From Enoplolaimus lenunculus (Eukaryota; Nematoda; Enoplea; Enoplida; Thoracostomopsidae): DNA of 64,000 nt. The notes beneath the pieces are model-generated. The model was not told the origin of the DNA. It saw only the letters and a program-made list of their open reading frames with translations, and made no database searches. This document shows, one piece after another, positions 57,401 through 64,000 of this stretch (its first letter is position 1; every line of letters starts with the position of its first letter). The stretch spans positions 1-64,000 of the forward strand of contig JASANG010003604.1 in the NCBI GenBank assembly GCA_030248215.1. The letters run 5' to 3'. The translations under genes were made by a program, and so were the position numbers.

Positions 57401-59420
57401 TATGATTTTTAATGAATTTTTGCAGCTGCAATTTTTTCGGACGGGATTTTGGACAAAACTTGCGAATGCAAATTGCAGCTGCAAGTTCTCGCAGCAAAAA
57501 CTTGCACGTGTGAATAGGACTTAAAGCACAAAATAAACTCTCAACAAAAATAATTTTGTTTTCGATTCTTTACTTCATATTATCAATAAAACAGTCAATT
57601 TCATACGGACGCAGCCACATTTCAAGACTCAACCACAACAAATAATAGTAATCGGTCGTTTTGTAGCATAAATAATGCGGAACGGACGTTTTGTTCAATT
57701 TGGCCCAAATTTGTGTGCCCCCATCGCCAGGAACTAAAATTTTATTTCATAATTTCTTTTAAGTAAAAGTTTTATTACGAAACATTTTGCAGTTCTACTG
57801 ACTATGGGATAAAAATATGCTAACTAAACGTTTAAACTAACTCTATTTAACCTTAAAATACAATCTATTAGTATTAAACTATAACTTCCTAGATTAATTA
57901 TCCGAACTCGTAGGTTTCGCTTAAACTCACTATACTGTAAAAATACTAAACGTTTAAACTAACTCGATTTAACCTTAAAATATAATCTATTAGTATTAAA
58001 CTATAAAACTTCCTAGATTAAATTATCCGAACCCGTAGGTTTCGCTTAAACTCACTATACTGTAAAAATTATAGTACTTATTCATATCAAGAGTGGATAA
58101 TCGCTATTTAAAACAAGAGTATGCAACTGGACACAATCTGTGTAGAAAAGAATGTACCCGACACGGGTTACCTTTTTGCCCTACCCTCCTTGTTTAGAGG
58201 GGGGTTACAACCTGCGTGAACCACAGTACTTTATGTATGATGCGTCAAACATGCTTCCATTATAGTTTAATTTAGGGATATTCATGTGATTGCGACCCCG
58301 CTCTAAACAAGGGGTGTCGGCCAAAAACGCAACACCCGGTGGTACATGTTGTACCGTGCAGAACTCCAAGATTTGTACACTCTTGTACCATGCACTCGTG
58401 ATGAACTCTATTTTCCCTTACTTTTTTTGTACCTAATTTCCTTTAAACAAAAGACTATTTTCCTTGACAAGATATTATCCCAACATAAATAATATTCAAA
58501 AATTACACTGTTTTTTGAGTAGCACTTATACCTTAAACCAAAAATAAGTTTAGCTTAAACTCGCCCTATAATACTCAAGTTTATCTTACTTAAAATTCTA
58601 GTTTAGTTATAGTTCGTCCAGCCATTTTTTAAGTATTACGCTCATATTCAAGTTTAGTTAAGCTACAATTTCAGTTGAAGCTTTTAAAGGGTACAAGAGC
58701 GTACACCGGGAATATAGCGTGTCCACGGATTTTGTAGAAATATTATTGGTAGGAGACAGGGCGCAAACGGACGTGAAAAATACTGGAGCCGGAGGTTGCT
58801 ATTATGCAATAGCCGGAAGCACACGTCCAGTTGAACTATTTTAGACAATTTTATATACTTCAGCATAGAGTCGGGTCGACAAATGTAATCTAAAGCTTAA
58901 GCTTACTCTTTTCTAGTGCCACAAAAAATGTTCCACCCCTGATGGGCCACATTTCGTTTCATTTTTACATCTTCGTTTTTGTTTTTAGTATTTTTGCTAT
59001 CCGCTTGTTTTTCCAGCGTCTTGTTTCACAAACATTAAAATTGACAACCGTAGTTTTTAAAAAATGTATATACTGGCTAATGTATAGAACAAGACCGTAA
59101 CAGTAGTATATGCATATTCCTAAGCCTAAGCCTAAGCGTATGGATGAGTTTATTCCTAAGCCTAAGCCTAACCTATGCGCCTAAACCTCAGCCTAAGCAA
59201 AAAAGTTAGTCTAAAGCTTAAACTGACTCTATTACAACCCTGCCGGAAAACCAATCCGGCCCTGTTCTATGCACGGGCTAAACTTACTTAAAATTATTGG
59301 AGACCCAGTAAAATTTCCTCGTTCATTCAGTCCGGAACTGACCGGCAGAAACGTGCCGGGCAACACGAAATTCACCAAACGGAACCACAAAATTGTTAAT
59401 CGCCTAAAATCATAGGCCAT
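51420..59420 (-). CDS. LCAT-family lysosomal phospholipase A2 / acyltransferase (PLA2G15-like)
   Basis: Minus-strand exons 59420-59288, 57733-57574, 55994-55774, 54511-54372, 53751-53664, an unresolved junction, 52676-52400 and 51677-51420 (stop). All other junctions are GT-AG and in phase. The protein closely follows PLA2G15: an N-terminal hydrophobic stretch, PIILIPGDGGTQ (41-52), the lid cysteine pair C67/C92 in YLCYKTT...[30 protein letters not shown], the nucleophile in AHSLGN (S203), [16 protein letters not shown]...[13 protein letters not shown], the acid in VDGDGTV and the base in GQKHLEIL. Known relatives release or transfer acyl chains of phospholipids in lysosomes or plasma. All catalytic residues are present. 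ATG 59420 comes straight after a TTTCAG acceptor, so a further 5' exon is likely. The product could be secreted or lysosomal. Confidence 0.92.
51749..51944. mobile_element. Telomere-core MITE, GGGGCGGA subfamily, in an LCAT intron
   Basis: GGCCATGTAAAGAACAGGGG start, CCTAAGCCTAAGC arrays, and CAGAAAAACGTTCTGCC near the right end. Confidence 0.8.
51945..52090. mobile_element. Telomere-core MITE, GGGGCGT subfamily, abutting the previous copy
   Basis: GAACCATAGTACTTTTAGGG to TAATAGTAACATTGGCC with a short TTAGGC core. Confidence 0.72.
52210..52345. repeat. GCAGCTGCAA-type MITE fragment plus a TTAGGC scrap
   Basis: GAGTTCTGGCTGCAAAAATTTGCACATG resembles 57246-57522 (first 19 bases decisive); TAGGCTTAGGC and CTTATACTACTGTTG follow. 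Confidence 0.5.
52400..53052 (-). CDS. Duplicated LCAT exon start separated by a MITE; splice unresolved
   Basis: The working exon 52676-52400 encodes [19 protein letters not shown] and on through TPPGVT. A diverged copy of its beginning ([15 protein letters not shown]) lies upstream at 53052-52996 on the minus strand. That copy has the acceptor (TTGCTAG/GA) in the phase demanded by exon 53751-53664; the working copy has only AAAG/T, in the wrong phase. A weak donor in the copy (CAATG/GTGCAT) would restore phase to 52676 and add about 11 residues. The 264-bp MITE 52728-52991 lies between the copies. Either the copy is used as a mini-exon or a small exon elsewhere has been missed. Confidence 0.5.
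52728..52991 (-). mobile_element. TTAA-flanked MITE with tRNA-like core, inside the LCAT gene
   Basis: TTAA on both sides (52724-52727, 52992-52995), CCCTTTATCAC at the left and TTAAAGGG at the right. On the minus strand the core has CTCGGGCTCGAGCGTCAAGC and CTCCTACAGCTGACTG, matching the tRNA-like part of 61682-61944. TTAA targets and CCC ends are typical of piggyBac-type elements. Confidence 0.8.
53160..53402. repeat. GACCCGAATAAGA-type MITE, reversed, in an LCAT intron
   Basis: AAATAAATAACAGGGGGGTA, AGAGGCCAAATAAATGTCAG and TTCTTATTCGGGTCCCTACA. Confidence 0.62.
53780..54035. mobile_element. GAGTTGATT-type palindromic MITE in an LCAT intron
   Basis: TACTGTAAATCCCGAAGAG to CTCACTGGAATTTACAGTG, with GAGTTGATTAA and TTAACTCA arms. 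It starts 29 bp upstream (minus strand sense) of exon 53751-53664. Confidence 0.8.
54668..55108. mobile_element. GACCCGAATAAGA-type MITE, reversed, in an LCAT intron
   Basis: TAGTGACTCGAATAAGAGATGG to CCTTCTTATTCTGGTCGCTA (inverted ends), with GAGTCCATAAATGTCAATTG inside. Confidence 0.7.
55190..55385. repeat. G-rich dispersed repeat, related to 10980-11260
   Basis: GGGGGTGGCTGCTCCAGCCC and GGGGTGGGTGCCCCA blocks. Confidence 0.5.
55400..55584. mobile_element. Telomere-core MITE, GGGGCGGA subfamily, in an LCAT intron
   Basis: GACCCATGTAAAGATCAGGG to AGTTGTTTACACTGGCC, with a short TTAGGC core. Confidence 0.82.
56209..56361. mobile_element. Telomere-core MITE, GGGCCGG subfamily, in an LCAT intron
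   Basis: GACCCATGTATTGAACAGG to CTATATATGGGCC; flanks GAAAAATT and GGAAAATT. Confidence 0.85.
56630..56848. mobile_element. TA-flanked self-complementary MITE in an LCAT intron
   Basis: CACTGCAAAAAATGGTAAG to CAGCATTTTTTGCAGTG with TA on both sides; arms repeat GAGTCAAATT and CGGAGTCGAAT. Confidence 0.87.
56966..57122. repeat. CCGTAGCCAGC-type MITE
   Basis: GGGCCTGTAGCCAAGGGGG at the left; GAGAACTGGCTACC at the right. Confidence 0.6.
57246..57522. mobile_element. Palindromic MITE (CCTATTCAYACGTGCAAG ends)
   Basis: CCCTATTCATACGTGCAAG is mirrored by CTTGCACGTGTGAATAGG, followed on both arms by GCTGCGAGAACTTGCAGC-like sequence. It lies 52 bp from LCAT exon 57733-57574. Confidence 0.8.
57823..58069. 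repeat. Tandem duplication of a 122-125-bp unit
   Basis: The unit begins ACTAAACGTTTAAACTAACT and ends CACTATACTGTAAAAAT. The two copies differ by a few substitutions and small indels, so the duplication is fairly recent. Confidence 0.88.
58090..58402. repeat. Dispersed repeat, copy 2 of the pair with 26070-26388
   Basis: Shared blocks in the same order as copy 1, ending CATGCACTC. Confidence 0.75.
58520..58695. repeat. Relative of the palindromic MITE at 28100-28434
   Basis: TTTAGCTTAAACTC, TTCTAGTTTAGTTATAG and AAGCTTTTAAAGGGTAC resemble its arms. Confidence 0.5.
58868..58950. repeat. Telomere-core MITE, right-end fragment
   Basis: CTAAAGCTTAAGCTTACTC, ATGTTCCACCCCTGATGGGCC; core arrays missing. 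Confidence 0.65.
59075..59279. mobile_element. Telomere-core MITE, GGGCCGG subfamily
   Basis: GGCTAATGTATAGAACAAG to CTGTTCTATGCACGGGCT. Several CCTAAGCCTAAGC blocks. It ends 9 bp from LCAT exon 59420-59288, immediately past the donor. Confidence 0.82.
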
Positions 59421-59469
59421 CTGAAACTAAAACACGTGTCATAATTTGCACTTTCTTCACGAGAATATA

Positions 59470-59672
59470 AGCTGCAAAAAATGGCGAGTCAAATTGACTC
59501 TCTCTGAAATAAGCTCTGCGGGACTACACAAACTGAGTCAAAATTCGACTCCAATAGAGTCAAATTCGATTCACTGAGTCGAATGTTTGACTCTGGCGGA
59601 GTGGAATTTGACTCAGTTTTTGCAACCCGAATAGCTTATTTCGGAGTCAATTTGACTCACCATTTTTTGCAG
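59470..59672. mobile_element. TA-flanked self-complementary MITE
   Basis: CTGCAAAAAATGGCGAGTC to CTCACCATTTTTTGCAG; GAGTCAAATT arms. It lies about 50 bp upstream of the first LCAT exon found. Confidence 0.78.
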
Positions 59673-59736
59673 TATTCTGATTGCCTGCGTGCGTACATAA
59701 CGAGCCCCAAACGTATCTGAATGCTTTATTAAACCT

Positions 59737-59937
59737 GACCAAAGTAAAGAACATGGGCGAAGCCGTTTTATAAGCATATTCCTAAGCCTAAAGCCTATGC
59801 CTAAGCCTAAGCATAAAAGCATAAGAATGAGATTTTAAGCCTATAGCCTAAGCCACACAAAAAATTAGTCTAAAGTTTAAGCTTACTCTATTCTAGTGCC
59901 ACAGCAAAACGTTCCGCCCCTGATCTTTACATGGGCC
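59737..59937. mobile_element. Telomere-core MITE, GGGGCGGA subfamily
   Basis: GACCAAAGTAAAGAACATGG to TGATCTTTACATGGGCC; CCTAAGCCTA arrays; flanks TTAAACCT and TTTACACC agree at six of eight. Confidence 0.8.
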
Positions 59938-60167
59938 TTTACACCTTAACCTATAAACCAAAACCAGAAGCATTTTATAGTGTGGCATCTACGGTTTAGT
60001 TATCGCTCGGCAATAAAGCGATCCACATCCAACATCAGATTAATAACCAATGATTTGATTTAAACGACCTACAGCCTCATAAATGGAAACCTTTGCATCG
60101 AACAGATGACTGTGAAAATTTTCAATTCGTGTTTGTTGTTTGTATTTCCTAACAGAATCAGTGGGTT

Positions 60168-60375
60168 CACTGCAAAATTTTAGTGAGTTGATTTTAACTC
60201 AGAATACAGTTGAATCACTCAGTCACAAATTCGAGTTGATTCAATTCATTCTGAGTTAATTAATCAACTCACCCAGAGTCAACTCAACTCAGAGTGAGTT
60301 TTTGTTTACTGATATTAATTCAGAAATAACCAACTGGCTAGCTATTGATTAATCAACTCATTGGAATTTACAGTG
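60168..60375. mobile_element. GAGTTGATT-type palindromic MITE
   Basis: CACTGCAAAATTTTAGTGAG to CTCATTGGAATTTACAGTG, TA at the right side. Confidence 0.82.
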
Positions 60376-60432
60376 TATAGTTTCTTTTTTTCAATTTTCA
60401 ATGGTCTTAAAACTGTGTTTAGCTTATATTAA

Positions 60433-60710
60433 CCTTTATTTGCAAAAAGTACACTGTGAGCAAGTTAGAATAATATACAAACACGACTTAATACACAATG
60501 TGCAGTGTTTAACAATTTCTATACGCGTATGCGTAGTGTAAAATCTCGACAAATCGTTAGAGGCCTTCTCGGGCTCGAGTGTCAAGCGTTTATAGCTGAG
60601 TGGTCATGGTAAACGCCTACCACCCGTAAGGCTGTATGTAATTCGAATACTGGCTTAATACTATATATACTTGTTTTATGCGTAATATTGAATATCCATG
60701 TGCCAAAGGG
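60433..60710 (+). mobile_element. TTAA-flanked MITE with tRNA-like core
   Basis: TTAA at 60429-60432 and 60711-60714; CCTTTATTTGC and CCATGTGCCAAAGGG ends. The core has CTCGGGCTCGAGTGTCAAGC, an A-box-like TAGCTGAGTGG (60596 area) and a B-box-like ATTCGAATAC. Confidence 0.82.
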
Positions 60711-60714
60711 TTAA

Positions 60715-61541
60715 AACCATCAAACACAAAGATGGTCTCCGAGCCAGGAACTAGCAACTTAAACTGGATCAACCTTATGCCAACTGCGTTATAGTTTCGA
60801 CCTCAGTAGCGGAAATACATTGAACAGCATATTTACGATTGATAGTAAAAATCAAATCAGCCTTAAACTACGCCTTCAGCTAATTTAGGTTAATTTAATT
60901 GTCGCTACTTACTTCCTATGTATGCCAAACTCAGAAACGTTTACTAATACCAAGCCTTGTAAAGTTTAAAGCGTTGCAAAAATTGTTCCTATAAGCCTAA
61001 GCCTAAAAACCTGAGCCTAAGCAAAAAAATGTGATCTAGAATCTAAATCCACACATTTATAGACCCACCGGAAAACTTGGACGCACTTTAAAGTATTTTT
61101 ACTATCCGTTTTTGTACCCTAGTTTTCGGCCAATACCGTTTACACCATGCCAACTTGAACTCTCTTGTGATTAAAGCTTTTTAAAAATACAATAAAAGTG
61201 CTAAAATATACATATCTATAAAATACGGAACAAATAAATATTAAACAAGCTGAAACATTCCAGTTTGAAAACATCAATTAATCAAATTTTAAATATTTCG
61301 AGGAAACACCAAGGTGAAAACCAGAAAATAATTTGATTTTGCAAACATTTGACGGGATAACAGTTGTTGTTGTCGCGTGACAATGAACGCTGCCCCGGTA
61401 TACGATATCTGGTGATTGGACTGTCATAATTAGACGGTGGTGAATTGCGCAAATTTCTTTGAAAAGGAGACTTATGAACGATTTTTTAATACCAAAGTAT
61501 ATTTTGTTAAAAATTGCCAATTAAAACAGTAGTTTTATTGA
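60715..61541. other. Upstream flank of the LCAT gene; one telomere-core fragment
   Basis: 60965-61097 carries CTAAGCCTAAGC and CTTGGACGCACTTTAAAGT, a GGGGCGT-subfamily remnant. Nothing else was recognised. Confidence 0.55.
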
Positions 61542-61545
61542 TTAA

Positions 61546-61619
61546 CCCCTTCTCACATTGAGTTGCCTAGCATAAAAGTAGGTCTGAGGGGAAATAGAAA
61601 ATATTCATGTGAGAAAGGG
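61546..61619 (+). mobile_element. Internally deleted TTAA-flanked MITE, 74 bp
   Basis: TTAA on both sides, CCCCTTCTCACATTGAGTTG start and ATTCATGTGAGAAAGGG end, identical to the ends of 61682-61944 but without the tRNA-like core. Confidence 0.85.
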
Positions 61620-61681
61620 TTAAGCGAAAAATTTTCAGTTTACTATCTTTAAGCGAAAAATTTTCAGTTTACTATCTTTAA
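61620..61681. repeat. 29-bp tandem duplication beginning TTAA, between two MITEs
   Basis: TTAAGCGAAAAATTTTCAGT and nine further bases repeat exactly (61620-61648, 61649-61677), then TTAA opens the next MITE. Confidence 0.9.
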
Positions 61682-61944
61682 CCCCTTCTCACATTGAGTT
61701 GCCTATAGGCAACTGAGCGCAGTGTATATACGTTAAATAGTATATATCGCACCGTGTTTAACAATTGCAACACGTATACATAGTACTAAATCACCACAAG
61801 ACGTGAGAGCCCCCTCAGGCTCGAGCGTCAAGCTCCTATAGCTGAGTGGTGATGGTATACGCCTCCCACTCCAATCACCCGAGTTCGAATCCTAGCATAA
61901 AAGTAGGTCTCAGGGGAAATAGAAAATATTCATGTGAGAAAGGG
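61682..61944 (+). mobile_element. TTAA-flanked MITE with tRNA-like core, best copy
   Basis: TTAA at 61678-61681 and 61945-61948; CCCCTTCTCACATTGAG mirrored by CATGTGAGAAAGGG. The core has an A-box-like TAGCTGAGTGG (61839-61849) and a B-box-like GAGTTCGAATCCT (61881-61893), spaced as in a tRNA, after CTCAGGCTCGAGCGTCAAGC. Confidence 0.87.
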
Positions 61945-62269
61945 TTAAACTTTTACATCTGGCAGCACCTGAAAGTAAAATTCGATATCAGTTTTGGCAA
62001 ACAAGATCTACCGATCAAACTATATTTAGCATCATGGTGCAATTGGACGTAACAAAAATAAAGCCGGATTTTCACAAATTTTACCGAAGCTAAAAATGAC
62101 TTAAAATTACTTTATCAATTTAGTACTGAACTTGTTTAACAATGATATGCAAAAATATGCAAGTTTTAAATCACTCCTCACATTATTGACTCTGAGCAAC
62201 TCGGTGTAATGTGCGCAGTAGTGATATAAAATGCACATTACACGATGCATAACTAAATACGCATATACT

Positions 62270-62312
62270 CAGTAAACGTTCCACCCCTGATCTTTACATA
62301 CATGGTCCAAGA
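62270..62312. repeat. Telomere-core MITE, right-end fragment
   Basis: AACGTTCCACCCCTGATCTT...ACATGGTCC. Confidence 0.6.
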
Positions 62313-62519
62313 AACCTGCCGTAGCCAGAGATCATTTTTTTAATTCGCCAGCAGCAGACCTTCATTCGTCCCAAGGCTGACTATTTTATGATCTCACCAT
62401 TTTTGTCGGTTAAAAGTTATACAGGTTCGCACCACCGCATGTCAGCAATTTTCAATTTACATTATAGAAAAATACAAACCATAAGCAGTACTCGAACTTC
62501 TGGTACTTACTTAATAATT

Positions 62520-62872
62520 CAGGGTGTAAACGGATAGTAAAAATAACGGACATGGAAAGTGACCAAAATAACGGAAACGAATATTTTGGTAAAAAAAGTT
62601 TCAAAGACGTTTTATTATTCTGCCAACCCAATAGAGGCGGGCAAATATTCACCTAGCTTTCTATAATTTTAAAGAAAAAATAGTGCATGACTAAATTTTA
62701 AGATTTTGGACGAATTTCGCGCTTTTTATTTCGTTTCGAACAATTGCAGCATATTTCTGTAATGAGAAATAGCCAGATATACGTTATTTATCACTATAAC
62801 TGAATTTCCGTCATTTCTATAATGGAAACGGACACCGATTTTTACCGGAAACGAATATCCGGTTACACCCTG
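62520..62872. mobile_element. hAT-like MITE (CAGGGTGTAAACGG), 353 bp
   Basis: CAGGGTGTAAACGGATAGT to ATATCCGGTTACACCCTG; same family as 20310-20668. Flanking octamers are not clearly duplicated. Confidence 0.8.
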
Positions 62873-63609
62873 CTTAATATCCAGCTTGAAAAAATAACTC
62901 TACCAACTACTTTATTTGTTAAAATCCGTAAAATTCAAAACAGAAAACTTCGAACGAAACGCAAATGTATATAACCACAACAGCATTCATAACTCTGTTC
63001 ACGTTTATAACTTTAACTTCGCCTACTTGCTATTTATTCTTTACCTATTGTTTATTCCCATAAAAGTTAAGTACAAGCGAAAGTTCACCGAAATCATCTA
63101 ACTTGTCAGGCGCGGATAAAACGTGGGTCGTGGGTAGATCTTTTTAGCTCGGATACACCCGCGGGTAACAAATTCTTATTTGACTGGGTTAAAACGAGGG
63201 TCGGGTAAAAATGCTTACCCACATCCCACTCTGTGTCAGCCTATAAATTAAGACAAACTTTCCAAGAACTTTAAAATTATTTGTTACACCTACTAATATC
63301 CCGAATCTAAATTCTTACAGTAAAAACAGTAGACAACATTACAGTAAGACAGTAATAGTCCGCGACGCGCTTAATACCGCCGGGTTGTTTGAGCGTCTAA
63401 TAAGGTTTACAGGTTTACACTTAACTAAAGTACAGTACCATCATATTACCTGAAAAGCATCAATTTCTACCAGGCACATCAGCAGAAATTGGCATAACTC
63501 GAAGCATATTAAACTTCGAAAATTTCCACTCAATGGTACAAAAAGATATATACTTAGTACAACTGTTGGCTATAGATACTACGAAATTTGCGGCTACAGT
63601 ACCGTGTCC
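62873..63609. other. Intergenic, nothing recognised
   Basis: A GGGTCGTGGG / CCCGCGGGTA-bearing patch at 63110-63230 may be an eroded repeat (GGATAAAACGTGGGTCG, TACCCACATCCCACTC). Confidence 0.4.
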
Positions 63610-63954
63610 CAGGGTGGCACCGAACCTACGTTTTGACAGAATCCGAATCCATTGCTAATTTGCCGAATCCGAATCAGAATCTTGCATGTTGCAAATTTTT
63701 AGTTATATCTATAAATTTGTAGAATATCAACGCAATACCAGCCGCATAACCTTTACACGTTAATATATTTCGTGCCCGAAATCAGTTTTGAGATTTGTGA
63801 GCCGAAACAAAATTTTTTCTTCAATAATATAACAAGATATTTAAATTTTTTATTGTTTAAAACTGAAAAACATATCGTGAACACTGTTTGATTCGGCTTT
63901 TGGATTCAACTTCGGCTCAACCCAATCCGAATCTCAACCTTTGTTGCCACCCAG
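63610..63954. mobile_element. hAT-like MITE (CAGGGTGGCA ends), 345 bp
   Basis: CAGGGTGGCACCGAACC to GGTTGCCACCC-like right end (TTGTTGCCACCCAG), flanked by CCGTGTCC and CCGGGTCC. The interior repeats CCGAATCCGAATC. Confidence 0.82.
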
Positions 63955-64000
63955 CCGGGTCCGTAACAGATTCCATTCACTTTGGTTTTTAAATATAATT

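Overview
This is AT-rich animal nuclear DNA carrying three protein-coding genes with ordinary GT-AG introns, set in a dense field of short non-autonomous DNA transposons (MITEs). Many repeats contain arrays of TTAGGC / GCCTAA, the telomere motif typical of nematodes. That, the intron-rich genes and the heavy repeat load suggest a nematode with a large, repeat-rich genome. The clade is inference: the arrays lie inside mobile elements, not at a chromosome end.

Layout. (1) 80-24915, plus strand: a gene entering from the left edge. Fourteen exons keep one open frame of 1,474 codons and encode a long low-complexity N-terminal region followed by an AGC-type kinase domain that resembles RSKR/SGK494 (ribosomal protein S6 kinase-related) through to its C-terminal tail. 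Its largest intron (4066-16250) holds a (GTT)n tract, minisatellites, hAT-like MITEs and a tRNA-derived element. (2) 24916-46182: about 21 kb with no recognisable gene, almost all MITEs, plus one orphan exon-like ORF at 34869-35083. (3) 46183-49025, plus strand: a two-exon SLC17-type (sialin/VGLUT/phosphate) major facilitator transporter of 645 residues. (4) 51420-59420, minus strand: a multi-exon LCAT / lysosomal phospholipase A2 (PLA2G15) gene, tail-to-tail with the transporter, with the Ser-Asp-His triad visible. One of its exons is partly duplicated, with a TTAA-flanked MITE between the copies. (5) 59421-64000: repeats upstream of the LCAT gene; no further gene recognised.

The three genes do not form an evident pathway. 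Two of them (SLC17-like and LCAT/PLA2G15-like) belong to families with lysosomal members, which may be coincidence.

The most unusual content is the repeats. One MITE family with 8-bp target duplications and GGCCCATGT-type ends carries telomere-like TTAGGC arrays in its core (about 30 copies or pieces, nearly all from 15.9 kb rightwards). A second family has TTAA target sites, CCCTTT ends and a tRNA-like internal segment. Other families are large self-complementary TA-flanked elements and several hAT-like families starting CAGGG. A 1.2-kb A/C-rich, G- and T-poor block at 17160-18395 looks unlike everything else and may be an assembly problem. No retroviral, LTR or capsid-bearing element was recognised.
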